Shown here: in pieces, positions 26,562 through 35,800 of the stretch
Layout of the letters: each line of letters opens with the position of its first letter
How positions within the stretch are numbered: the first letter of the stretch is position 1
From: an uncultured Bacteroidales bacterium
GTDB lineage: Bacteria > Bacteroidota > Bacteroidia > Bacteroidales > UBA932
Direction of reading: 5' to 3'
DNA: 64,000 nucleotides
Assembly: GCA_934695325.1 (NCBI GenBank)
Contig: CAKUVD010000006.1
Coordinates: 99,091-163,090 of the forward strand
The notes under the pieces: model-generated
What the model saw: the letters and a program-made list of their open reading frames with translations, nothing else
The model's database searches: none
What the model was told of the DNA's origin: nothing
Made by a program: the position numbers and the translations under genes

Positions 26562-28667
26562 ATGAAAAAATTGATTGTCATATCCGTGGCTATGTCTCTT
26601 CTGACTCTCGCACTTGATGCGGGGCCGGCCTGGAAGGGCGTGATCACGCTCAGCCAGCCTGACGGGACTTCGCTTCAGGCGGTCTTGGCCGGAGATGAGT
26701 TCGCGCACGTGATGAAAGACACGGACGGCAACGCCTTGGTGCAGAATGATGACGGCTTCTGGTGCTATGCCGTCTATAGCCCGGACGGGACAGTGCATAG
26801 CAGCGGCATTGTCGCAGGCAGGGGCGGAAGTCCGGCCGGAGCACGGAACATACCATACGAGGCTATGAATGCGGCTGCATCGGTGAAGAGAGCCGTCGTT
26901 CAGGGACAGAGCCGACGCACGGCACCTCTGGATGCGTCACGGCTGGAAACACGCCATTGCATCATACTTCTGGCTGACTTCCAGGATGTCAAGATGACTC
27001 ATCCTCGTGAAAGATTCATTGACATCATCTCCGGCGGCGAGAATTCTGCAAGAAAATACTTCGAGGACCAGTTCCTTGGACAATGCGAGTTCGACTTCGA
27101 GGTCGGGCCTCTCGTGACGCTCAGTCAGCCGCAGAAGTATTATGGAAAGAACCTTAACGGCAGCGACTCCAAGGCTGCGGAAGCTGTCGCTGAAGCGTGC
27201 CGCCTGTCACACGAGGCAGGAGTGGATTTCTCCCGGTTCGACGACACAGGCGACGGCTGCGTGGACAATGTCTTTCTATATGTTGCCGGGAAGGACGAGG
27301 CCGAGGGTGGAGGAGATGACTGTATATGGTCCCACTCGTGGAAACTGTCGTCGTCCGGCATTGACCTCACACTTGACGGGAAGCGTATCGACGGCTATGC
27401 CGTTTCCACGGAGCTCGGCCGCAGGCAGAACGGCAAGTACGCGTTCCGTACGATCGGCTCGTTCTGTCACGAGTATGGTCATATACTTGGTCTGAAGGAC
27501 TTGTATGACACCGACTTGTCAGGCAGTGGAGGACGGGCTGAGGGACTATGGCAGACGACTGCTCTTATGGATCACGGAAACTATGACAATGAAGGGCGCA
27601 CGCCTCCGTATTTCAATGCCATCGACCGTGACTTCCTCGGCATAGGCTCTCCCGAGACCCTTGCCGTCGGAAATTACATCCTGGAACCGATCAATGAAAA
27701 AGGACGTTACCTGAGATTTGGCACCTCGGTTCCCGGGGAGTATTATCTTATCGAATGCAGGGCCAACAATGGTTGGGACCGTTATTGCGGAGGAAACGGA
27801 CTTGCGATATATCATATTGACAAGTCGGCGAATCAGGCGGGATATTCACCTGTGTATGAGCGAGAGGCCACAGCCGATGAGCGATGGCGCAGCAATGAGG
27901 TGAATTGCCGGCCGCAGCATCAGTGCGCCGATATGGTGGAGGCCTACGCCAAGGCTTCGGACGCCGGGCAGGTGTTCTGGCCGTTCGGAAAGAATGATTA
28001 TTTCTCACCTCATTCCGATCCCCCTTTCCGGCTCTGGGACGGCACGTCACCTGAATTGGCATTGACGGACATCCGCCGGGCAGGTGACAGGGTCTGCTTC
28101 AGCGTGGTCAGGAGCGATGACGCGGATCCTGCGAAGATAGTCTCGTCGGAGAAGGATGTGTTCCAGGATGTAGCCATAATAAGGTGGACGACGGACAATG
28201 CTGCCAGCGACGCTCCTGCTGTGGTCCAGTGGGGACTCTCGGGCAGCTCGATGAAAACGGAGGAGGTGATGCCGTATGCCCCGGGATGTTACGCCATACG
28301 TATGGAAGGCCTGAGGCAGGCGGCCGCATATTCGATGAAGATATATTATATGGCCGGTGACGTGAAGGGAAAGGAATATCAGATAAGTTTCACGACCAAG
28401 AGCACATACAGCCTCGGCTATCCGTTCATATATCTGAAGGATGTCTCCAGGAACGAGGACGGAACTTTTATGGAGGGGGCTAAGATTCCGCTGGTGGTGT
28501 TCAATCTGGTCAATGCCAAGAGCGTGGAATGGTTTATGGACGGCCGCAGCATAGTCGCCGGGGCTGACGGGTATTATACATTGACCCGGTCTTGTGTCAT
28601 CCGTGCGCGAGTCGCATATGTGGACGGCTCTGTGGACATCCTGGAAAAAGAAATGAAGATGCGATGA
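26562..28667 (+). CDS. M6 family secreted metalloprotease
   Basis: The 701-residue protein has a signal peptide (LIVISVAMSLLTLALDAGPA) without a lipobox Cys. The catalytic domain (~130-400) contains CIILLADFQDVKM, the DDTGDGCVDNVFLYVAGKDE calcium-like loop, and the zinc motif FCHEYGHILGLKDLYD (H303, E304, H307, D313). This pattern defines immune-inhibitor-A-like M6 proteases. NAIDRDFLGIG and YYLIECRANNGWDRY, then a C-terminal fibronectin or Ig-like region of ~200 residues, complete it. I see no recognised type IX secretion tail, so it may stay periplasmic or use another route. The last codons overlap the next gene (ATGA). Confidence 0.87.
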   Translation: MKKLIVISVAMSLLTLALDAGPAWKGVITLSQPDGTSLQAVLAGDEFAHVMKDTDGNALVQNDDGFWCYAVYSPDGTVHSSGIVAGRGGSPAGARNIPYEAMNAAASVKRAVVQGQSRRTAPLDASRLETRHCIILLADFQDVKMTHPRERFIDIISGGENSARKYFEDQFLGQCEFDFEVGPLVTLSQPQKYYGKNLNGSDSKAAEAVAEACRLSHEAGVDFSRFDDTGDGCVDNVFLYVAGKDEAEGGGDDCIWSHSWKLSSSGIDLTLDGKRIDGYAVSTELGRRQNGKYAFRTIGSFCHEYGHILGLKDLYDTDLSGSGGRAEGLWQTTALMDHGNYDNEGRTPPYFNAIDRDFLGIGSPETLAVGNYILEPINEKGRYLRFGTSVPGEYYLIECRANNGWDRYCGGNGLAIYHIDKSANQAGYSPVYEREATADERWRSNEVNCRPQHQCADMVEAYAKASDAGQVFWPFGKNDYFSPHSDPPFRLWDGTSPELALTDIRRAGDRVCFSVVRSDDADPAKIVSSEKDVFQDVAIIRWTTDNAASDAPAVVQWGLSGSSMKTEEVMPYAPGCYAIRMEGLRQAAAYSMKIYYMAGDVKGKEYQISFTTKSTYSLGYPFIYLKDVSRNEDGTFMEGAKIPLVVFNLVNAKSVEWFMDGRSIVAGADGYYTLTRSCVIRARVAYVDGSVDILEKEMKMR

Positions 28668-29074
28668 GACTGAGGATATTATATATATGTATTGTGGTTC
28701 TTGCGCTGTCCGGGTGCCGTCACAAGTACGAGCCTGACCAGGAGTTCTGGGACAATGCGGATGTCTGCCTCAGGATGGACGGGGCCGACTATATCCGATA
28801 TGTGCCAGAGACGTTCCAGCTCGGCTTCAGTCCTGACAATGCCCAGTTCCGTGTGAACAATGACACGATGTCGGAGTTCTTCATATTGACATGCTCGGAA
28901 CTGCCGGTGAGCGTAGGTCAGACCGTGAAGGCTTCTCTGAGAGTCGGCTCCGGGAAGAAGATGTACTACAAGAGCGGACTGGAGTTCGAGGTGAAGAAGG
29001 TCAATGATGATGGCCTTGTGTGGCTGTGGTGCCGGCGTAGGAACATCGGCGTGACGGTGAGAGTGCTGCGGTGA
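28664..29074 (+). CDS. Small lipoprotein of unknown function
   Basis: The 136-residue protein starts at the ATG at 28664, overlapping the M6 stop by four bases. It has a lipoprotein signal (LYICIVVLALSGCRHK, Cys near 15). The mature part is one beta-rich domain (YVPETFQLGFSPDNAQFRVN, MYYKSGLEFEVKKV, RRNIGVTVRVLR). I do not recognise the family. Tight overlap with the protease suggests it is an inhibitor, chaperone or partner of it, which is inference. Confidence 0.65.
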   Translation: MRLRILYICIVVLALSGCRHKYEPDQEFWDNADVCLRMDGADYIRYVPETFQLGFSPDNAQFRVNNDTMSEFFILTCSELPVSVGQTVKASLRVGSGKKMYYKSGLEFEVKKVNDDGLVWLWCRRRNIGVTVRVLR

Positions 29075-29196
29075 GCCGTGTCCTGAAAAATATCAGGGGC
29101 CGGAAGCCTCACGGCGACTCCGACCCCACGATGTGTACTAAAACCTAAACCTACGACATAGATGCAATATGTCGGCGGTATGTTGCGTGGAAATTC

Positions 29197-29235
29197 AAAA
29201 AAAATCAGGATTCGTACATAAAGCACAAATCCTGA
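29197..29235 (-). terminator. Rho-independent terminator of the histone H1-like gene
   Basis: Read on the minus strand, TCAGGATT and AATCCTGA form an 8-bp stem followed by eight T. It lies 25 bp after the stop codon of the small gene at 29260-29433. The stretch 29075-29196 shows no gene. Confidence 0.75.
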
Positions 29236-29259
29236 CTCATCTACGATTCTCTTAGAAGC

Positions 29260-29433
29260 TTATTTGCTGGCTTCAACGGAAACTTTTCTGAATTCCTTGA
29301 AATCTTTCATAAGTGCGAGAGCTGCTTTACGAGCGCGTGCGCCTGCAGCCTTGTTGCCTTTCTCCACCTGAGCCTCAGCGTTTGCTGCGAACTCCTCATA
29401 CTCGGCCTTGATTTTCTCAACGAGTTCTTTCAT
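29260..29433 (-). CDS. Histone H1-like protein (Hc1 type)
   Basis: A 57-residue protein reads MKELVEKIKAEYEEFAANAE, then AQVEKGNKAAGARARKAALA, and ends FRKVSVEASK. It is the short histone H1-like protein common in Bacteroidetes: an acidic helix followed by a Lys/Ala/Arg-rich helix with the NKAAG-RARK core. It probably binds and compacts DNA. It is a single-gene unit: an AT-rich region lies upstream and a terminator downstream. Lysine and alanine make up much of it, and there is no signal peptide. Confidence 0.9.
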   Translation of the reverse strand: MKELVEKIKAEYEEFAANAEAQVEKGNKAAGARARKAALALMKDFKEFRKVSVEASK

Positions 29434-29580
29434 AATAATGTCCGATTTATTTGTTAAACATTAAGTTTATTTTCGCTATGTGTGAAAACGATGTGCAATT
29501 TATGTAATTAAACATTAATTTGCAAGTAAAGTGCTGAAAAATATCTTTATTTTCAGTGCTTTAGAACGTTTAGGCGGCGA

Positions 29581-30177
29581 TTATTGCACTTTTGGAACGT
29601 CGGCTTCCTTTTTTGTGGTATTGAAACTGTTCATCGCCCTGTCAGCCCCCGCCAGCACGAAATCTTTCACTCCGGCTATCACTTTGCTGCATATCTGCGG
29701 CATCGCTTCTTTTTCCTCTTCCGTCATTTCTCCGATGACGAAGTCCACCTGGCTTCCTTTCTTGAAATTGTTCCCTATTCCGATTCGTATCCTCGGGTAT
29801 TCCGTCGTTCCGAGAAGTTCCTGGATGTTCTTCAGCCCGTTATGTCCACCGTCACTGCCTTTCTTTCTCATCCTCAGCGTGCCGAACGGCAGGTTCAGGT
29901 CGTCACATATCACCATAAGGTTTTCCGGAGAAATGCCCAGCTTGCCGATCCAGTAGCGGATGGCGTTTCCGCTGAGGTTCATATATGTCGAAGGCTTGAG
30001 GAGCGTCAATGTCCTTCCCTTGACCGAGATGACGGCTATGTCGCCGTAGCGCTCTGTCTGGAACACGACGCCGGCCTCCGCTGCCCAGGCGTCCAGCACT
30101 TTGAACCCGACATTGTGGCGGGTGCCCTCGTATTCCTTGCCGATGTTTCCTAGTCCTGCTATTAGATAATTTGCCAT
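29581..30177 (-). CDS. pth: Peptidyl-tRNA hydrolase
   Basis: The 198-residue enzyme recycles peptidyl-tRNA that drops off ribosomes. The start MANYLIAGLGNIGKEYEGTR and HNVGF hold the family Asn and the catalytic His, and TLLKPSTYMNLSG, then ICDDLNLPFGTLRMR with the conserved Asp, follow. GSDGGHNGLKNI and RIRIGIG complete the set. The length is typical. It follows rplY on the same strand, an arrangement common in many bacteria, but a hairpin between them may separate the transcripts. Confidence 0.96.
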   Translation of the reverse strand: MANYLIAGLGNIGKEYEGTRHNVGFKVLDAWAAEAGVVFQTERYGDIAVISVKGRTLTLLKPSTYMNLSGNAIRYWIGKLGISPENLMVICDDLNLPFGTLRMRKKGSDGGHNGLKNIQELLGTTEYPRIRIGIGNNFKKGSQVDFVIGEMTEEEKEAMPQICSKVIAGVKDFVLAGADRAMNSFNTTKKEADVPKVQ

Positions 30178-30269
30178 CTTTCCTTGAATTCTGTCAGTCG
30201 TCTTTGTCTAGCCCCGTCAGATCAGACATCCTTGCCGTCCTCTCCGATCCGTCGGCCGATAATACAAAT

Positions 30270-30301
30270 CAGGACTGGCCGGAATACTCCTGTCAGTCCT
30301 G
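30270..30301 (-). terminator. Hairpin between rplY and pth
   Basis: CAGGACTG (30270-30277) and CAGTCCTG (30294-30301) form an 8-bp perfect stem 21 bp after the rplY stop. On the minus strand ATTTGTATT follows, a weak U-tract, so termination may be partial. Confidence 0.5.
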
Positions 30302-30321
30302 AAAAAGTCTTGATGATATGA

Positions 30322-30984
30322 TTAGGCCTCAGCAGGAGCTGCAGCATCCTCAGCAGGGGCTGCCGGAGCCTCGTGATGAACGCCTTCCTCCATAGCCTCG
30401 TCAAGAGCCTCCTCGTAAGCGATGTGAGCCGCAACCTGGCGTGAAGACTTGACTGTGCAGATGATGGTTCCCTTAGGGGATATCACATTTACGTTCTCAT
30501 ATTTGAGGTCGCCTGCGACAATCCTCCTGCCGATCTGGAGCCTGTCCACATTGATGACGAGCTCATCAGGAAGATCCTTCATCAGGGCGCTTACCTTCAG
30601 TTCGCGAACGAGCTTGTAGAACTTACCGCCGGCGCGTACACCTGCAGCGTGTCCGGTGATGGTGACAGGAACCTTGATGGCGATAGGCTTCTCCTCATTG
30701 ACAGCGAGGAAGTCCACGTGAAGGCAATTGTCCTTTACCGGATGGAACTGGAGCTCGTGGAGAACAGCATAGTATTTCTTGCCGTTGCTGAGCTCGAGGT
30801 CGATGATGTAAGATGCAGGAGTGTCGGTAAGGCTCTTGAGGTCTTTCTCTGTAATGGTGAAGAGTACGTTCTCGACGCCTGAACCATAGATGTTGCAAGG
30901 TACGAGACCCTGTTTGCGGAACTCTTTCACTACCGCTTTGTTTCCGGCCTCACGGACCTGGCCTTTCAATGCGAAATGTTTCAT
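30322..30984 (-). CDS. rplY: 50S ribosomal protein L25/Ctc
   Basis: The 220-residue protein is the long CTC form of L25, which binds 5S rRNA. The N-terminus has FALKGQVREAGNKAVVKEFR, then KQGLVPCNIYG. The L25 domain covers ~1-95 (YAVLHELQFHPVKDNCLHVD) and the beta domain ~96-185 (VRAGGKFYKLVRELKVSALM, then PDELVINVDRLQIG). The C-terminal tail is rich in Ala, Glu and Pro (PAAPAEDAAAPAEA), as usual for Bacteroidetes homologues. A TATCTTTG box lies 124-131 bp upstream. Confidence 0.94.
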   Translation of the reverse strand: MKHFALKGQVREAGNKAVVKEFRKQGLVPCNIYGSGVENVLFTITEKDLKSLTDTPASYIIDLELSNGKKYYAVLHELQFHPVKDNCLHVDFLAVNEEKPIAIKVPVTITGHAAGVRAGGKFYKLVRELKVSALMKDLPDELVINVDRLQIGRRIVAGDLKYENVNVISPKGTIICTVKSSRQVAAHIAYEEALDEAMEEGVHHEAPAAPAEDAAAPAEA

Positions 30985-31107
30985 TTCTGTTTTGTTTTAA
31001 AATGTGTTACTCAGTCCGGCGTTCTGGACAGCGTCCAAGCCGGCCCCCATTGCACCAAAAGCTTCCGCTTTTTCACGGGACTTTTTCCGAGTCCCCAAAA
31101 TGCGGCG

Positions 31108-31115
31108 CAAAGATA
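31108..31115 (-). promoter_or_regulatory. -7 element (TATCTTTG, minus strand) for rplY
   Basis: The minus strand reads TATCTTTG, matching TAnnTTTG, upstream of the rplY ATG. The expected -33 position lies in an A/T-rich stretch (31120-31140) without a clear TTTG. Confidence 0.5.
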
Positions 31116-31179
31116 GTGATTTTCCGAAAAATAAAAAAATCCGTATACTTTTTGTATAGAAACTGAAACATAATGAGGA

Positions 31180-31187
31180 TAAATTTG
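31180..31187 (+). promoter_or_regulatory. -7 element (TAAATTTG) before the SusCD-locus sigma gene
   Basis: TAAATTTG fits the consensus and lies 56 bp before the ATG at 31243. A TTTG at 31151-31154 is 25 bp upstream, longer than usual. It could be the housekeeping promoter that starts the sigma/anti-sigma pair. Confidence 0.4.
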
Positions 31188-31242
31188 CATCTGAAAAAGT
31201 GTAGATTTTCTTAAGGGTTTTTTGGACGTTGTTGCGACTATA

Positions 31243-31815
31243 ATGGCAGAAGGGTATCAAGTGGACACTAGAACGCGCGACATATTGATGGCGATCTCTC
31301 TGGAGAATTCGCAATACTCGCTCAGGCAGCTGTATGAACTGTATGGCGGGCAGGTGTATCGTTATGTCGGGCTGTATGTGCACGACAGAGACGCCGTGGA
31401 CGAGATCGTCTCGGATGTTTTTATGGCATTGTGGAACAACAGGCGCTCGCTTCAGCAGATCAGTAATTTCCAGGGGTATATATACCGGGTCGCGAAATTC
31501 AAGGCCGTGGACTATATAAGAAAGGAAAAATCCCGGATGTCGCTCTGCAATGACGATATGCTGGAACTTTTCGCCGGTACGGACACCAGCCCGGAAGACG
31601 ACTGCATATCAGACGAGACCGTGCGCAGGCTCAACTCTGCTATCGAGGCCCTGCCTCCGAAATGCCGGATGGCATTCAAGCTCGTCAGGGAGGACAAGAT
31701 GAAATACAAGGATGCCGCCGAACTTATGGACGTGTCCGTAAAGACACTGGAATCCCATATCCGGATAGCGATGAAAAAGATTTTCAGCGTTCTCGGACAT
31801 TCAAAAGAAGACTAG
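31243..31815 (+). CDS. FecI-type ECF sigma factor of the SusCD locus
   Basis: The 190-residue protein belongs to the Bacteroides-expansion group of sigma-70 factors. Region 2 holds LRQLYELYGGQVYRYVGLYV, then DEIVSDVFMALW and FQGYIYRVAKFKAVDYIRKE. Region 4 holds LPPKCRMAFKLVREDKMKYK and VSVKTLESHIRIAMKKIF, the helix-turn-helix. The frame is open upstream to a TTG at 31222, but the ATG at 31243 is the natural start. A FecR-type gene follows after 1 bp and a SusC with an STN domain comes next, the usual three-part signalling chain. Confidence 0.9.
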   Translation: MAEGYQVDTRTRDILMAISLENSQYSLRQLYELYGGQVYRYVGLYVHDRDAVDEIVSDVFMALWNNRRSLQQISNFQGYIYRVAKFKAVDYIRKEKSRMSLCNDDMLELFAGTDTSPEDDCISDETVRRLNSAIEALPPKCRMAFKLVREDKMKYKDAAELMDVSVKTLESHIRIAMKKIFSVLGHSKED

Positions 31816-31816
31816 G

Positions 31817-32773
31817 ATGGAAAATAGAAAAGACATAGAGACGCTTGTCGCCGATTATCTCGCCGGCGAAGCTGATGCCGCTGAAACGAAAGCCGTGGAG
31901 GCGTGGCTGGCCGAGAGTCCGGAGAACAAGGAGCTGTTCCGGAAGATATCGGCATATTGGAATGCCGGAGTTACTTCGGCCGCTGACACATCGCGCGGTT
32001 ATTCCTTGCTGGAAAAGAAGCTCTCTGGGGTCCGTCTTCGTCTCAGCCGTGCGGCAGCTTATGCTGCAGGTCTGGCTGCTGCCCTCATAGTCGGCGTCTC
32101 TGCCGGGATGATGATGTCAGGTCGTGGCAGCCATATCACTGCTTATGTCACCGGGGACAGCATCTCGTCTTTTGTCCTTTCAGATGGAACACGTGTCAAA
32201 CTGAACAGGAACAGCACGTTGAGAGTCCCAGACGGATATGACCGCCGCTCCAGGAATGTGGAACTGGAGGGGGAAGCATATTTCGATGTCGTCCACGATC
32301 CGGAGAAGAAGTTCAACGTGAAGATGGGAGATGTGGACGTCACGGTCCTGGGTACCGAATTCAATGCCGAGAACAAGATTGAAGAAGGGCTCGTCTCCAC
32401 ATCACTCGTGAGGGGCTCCGTGCTGTTCAGCACGCCGTCTCAGAAAATCAGGCTCTCTCCCGGTCGTATGGCCCGCTATGATGTGAGCCGTGACGATGTG
32501 GAGATTTCTGTATTCGACAAGGATTCCACCACGGCGTGGACAGAGAATCTGATTCGTTATAAATCTGCCGATATACGCGATCTGATACAGCGTCTCGCCG
32601 ATGAGAAAGGCGTCACGGTATTGTTCCGCGGTGATGTGTTCTCCGATGAGGACCTGGTCTCCGGGTCTCTGGAGGCTTCCGTCGCGTTTGAGCAGATGTT
32701 GTCTGTCCTGCAGGCCCAGGTAGACTTCGTATGGGAGCGCAGCGGCAACGACTACATCATTTCGCCGCGGTAA
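31817..32773 (+). CDS. FecR family anti-sigma factor
   Basis: The 318-residue protein starts with a cytoplasmic helical part (DIETLVADYLAGEADAAETK, then AVEAWL) that should hold the sigma factor. One membrane helix follows near 78-98 (AYAAGLAAALIVGVSAGMMM). The periplasmic FecR domain has FVLSDGTRVKLNRNSTLRVP, VELEGEAYFDVVHDPEKKF and VTVLGTEFNA. The C-terminal DUF4974 domain (~250-318, YKSADIRDLIQRLADEKGVT) should contact the STN domain of the SusC protein. Substrate binding at SusC is expected to release the sigma factor. Confidence 0.92.
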   Translation: MENRKDIETLVADYLAGEADAAETKAVEAWLAESPENKELFRKISAYWNAGVTSAADTSRGYSLLEKKLSGVRLRLSRAAAYAAGLAAALIVGVSAGMMMSGRGSHITAYVTGDSISSFVLSDGTRVKLNRNSTLRVPDGYDRRSRNVELEGEAYFDVVHDPEKKFNVKMGDVDVTVLGTEFNAENKIEEGLVSTSLVRGSVLFSTPSQKIRLSPGRMARYDVSRDDVEISVFDKDSTTAWTENLIRYKSADIRDLIQRLADEKGVTVLFRGDVFSDEDLVSGSLEASVAFEQMLSVLQAQVDFVWERSGNDYIISPR

Positions 32774-32829
32774 TGCAGATGTGCCACATTCTTCAAGAGA
32801 AAATCAATAATTCTATAAATAATAACCGG

Positions 32830-35800
32830 ATGAAACAAAATTTGGCTACAAAAGGAAAGACGGGGACTTCCGTGCTTTCACTACTGGACAATGCCCGTTT
32901 CAGGCTGATGGCATTCGCCGTCGCGGTATTGTCATTGTTCTTCATCAATCCGGCGGAAACCTATGCCGCCGGGCAGGTGCAGAAGATTTCTGTCCATACA
33001 AATGGGCAGGAGCCGCTGACCTCGGTCTTCAGGATGATCGAGAAAAACAGCATCTATCTTTTCAACTATCAGGACAAGGAGGTGGCCGGAATAAAGGTGG
33101 CTGTCTCCATTGACAATGCTTCAGTCGAGGAGGTTATGAACTCTGTCCTCGAAGGTACGGGGCTGTCGTGGCAGATAAAGGGCAAGAACATCATTGTCTC
33201 CGCCGCCAGGCAGCAGGCTTCAGGCCCGAGACGCAAAGTCACGGTCCGCGGTATAGTCATTGACTCTGACGGACAGCCTGTCCCTGGAGCGGGTGTGCTG
33301 GATCAGACCGGCAAGAACGGTACTGTGACAGACATTGACGGAAACTACTCGCTGCCCACGACGGAAGGCGCCGTGCTGCTTTACAGCTGCATAGGCTATA
33401 AGGACGGCACAGCCGTGGTAGGTACTTCAGATGTCATCAACGTGACTATGAAGGCCGAAGACATTCAGCTCGACGAGGCTGTCGTTACTGCGCTCGGCAT
33501 CCGCAAGTCCGAGAAGAGCCTCGGATACTCCATCCAGCAGGTCAATGCAGAGGCTTTCTCCAAGGTGAAGACGGACAACCCTCTCAATATGCTTAACGGA
33601 AAGGTCGCCGGCCTTACCCTGAACACCAGATCCGCCATCCTCGAGGATCCTGCGGTGCGTCTTCGCGGCGAGACTCCTATATATGTCGTGAACGGAACCC
33701 CTGTGAAATACTACAGAGGCATCTCGAATGACGACATAGAGAGCATCACTGTCCTCAAGGGACCACAGGCGGCTGTGCTCTATGGTGCAAGGGGTGCAAA
33801 CGGTGCGATTCTCATAACCACGAAGTCCGGCACTTCGGAAAACAAGGATGTGGATGTCAATGTGAATTCATCTACGATGTTCACGGCCGGCTACCTTACG
33901 CTGCCGGAGCAGCAGACCATCTATGGCACAGGAGAATATGGCCGTTACTCATACAAGGACGGAAAAGGTGGCGGAACCTATGACGGTCTGTGGACCTGGG
34001 GCCCTAAGCTCGACCAGAAGGACCCGTTCTCTCCAAGCGGTATGTGGGAGACTGTACAGTACAACAGCCCGGTAGACCCTGAGACCGGCGAGCGCATCCC
34101 TATTCCGTTCGTCTCTCACAAGAACAACTTCAAGAATTTCCTCCAGGAAGGTCTGGTCACGGACAACAATGTCAGCGTCGCGAAGAAATTCGACGGCGGC
34201 TCTTTCCGTGTCAGCCTCAATCAGATGTACAGACGCGGACAGACACCGAATACCGACCTCAAGAAGTTCGGCATCACGGCGGCTGCGAACTACAACATCA
34301 CGAAGAAGCTGCATCTCAATATGAATATGATATACAGCTATATCTATTCCAAGAACCGTCCGTGGTCGGGCTACGGAAACCAGCATCCTTATTACAACAT
34401 TCTCGTGTATATGGGTGCCAACAACGATATCCGCGACCTGAAGAACTACTGGGAGGACGGCCAGAAGGGATATGAGCAGAGAAACTGGAACCACGTATGG
34501 TTCAACAACCCGTGGTTCGTGGCATACGAATACACCCGCCCGTACAGCGAGCCTGAGCTTATAGCGTCTGCGTCACTTGATTACGATATCATTGACGGCC
34601 TTAACTTTATGGTGAAGGCTGCTACTGACTCCAAGCATCAGAACCTGGAGAACTGCAAGCCTTATGCTTGGGTTGGAAATGACTTCGGCCAGTATTCTGT
34701 GTCCGGAGACAGGAATGTGGATGTGAACATCGACGCAATGCTTTCTTACAAGAAGAAATTCGGATGGTTCGACATTGACGCGATGGTCGGTGCCTCTATG
34801 TATGATTCAATGCGCAACTATCAGGAATCCAGCACCAACGGAGGACTTCTCCAGCCTGACCTGTACAATGTGTCCAACTCCGTGAACACTCCTACTGTGT
34901 CCACCACTGTCCAGAGAAGACGTATGTCAGGTGTCTATGGAACAGCTACGTTCGGCGCTCTGAACGCCATCTTCCTTACGTTCACCGGAAGAAACGACTG
35001 GTCTTCTACATTGAATCCGGACAACAACTCATTCTTCTATCCTTCAGTCAGCCTCAGTGCAGTGATGTCATCATTGATAAAGCTTCCTAAGGCTATTTCC
35101 TTCTGGAAGGTCAGAGGGTCCTGGGCTAGGGTAGGCTTCGACCAGAGCACTGTATATCTGCTCGAAGAGGCATACTCGTTCAACAAATACTGGAACGGCA
35201 ATGCTTCGATGACGCCTCCTACTCTCGTGATAGACAAGGGCATCAAGCCTTATTTCACGAATTCACTGGAAGTAGGTACCGACATCAGGTTCTTCGACAA
35301 CAGGCTTCGTCTGGACTTCAGCTATTACCGTACGAAGGATGAAGGTCAGATCCAGCGTGTGGACATTAACCAGTCCAGCGGATATGAGGAGATGCTGACT
35401 AACGGAAATGACTACAGGAGAAAAGGCTATGAGGTCATTCTCGGCGTGGTTCCTGTCCGGACACGTGACTGGGAGTGGAAACTGAATATGAACTGGTCAT
35501 TGACCAGGAAGTATCTCGACAAAATTTATAACGGGGCATATAACTACAACAATCTCAAGGTCGGCGACAGGGCTGACGCTCTCTATGAGCAGGTGTGGCA
35601 GCGTGACCCTGACGGTAACTTCATCGTGTACGAGAACAACGGACGTCCTATAGAGGACAAGTACAAGAGAATCGTCGGCTACTCGAACCCTGACTGGGAA
35701 TTCGGCATCGCATCAAGCCTTCGCTTCCGCAAGTGGACAATGTCATTCGACATCTCAGGCCGCGTCGGCGGTGTCATCCGCTCTGACCTGAACGCCAGGA

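Noticed and set aside
25452..26798. 448-codon open frame antisense to the M49-like gene
   Set aside because: It spans the terminator and promoter between two real genes and looks like no protein family.
31149..31160. TATACTTTTTGTATA-like palindrome between rplY and the sigma gene as an operator
   Set aside because: The symmetry is short and lies in a very AT-rich stretch where such palindromes arise by chance; no second copy was noticed.
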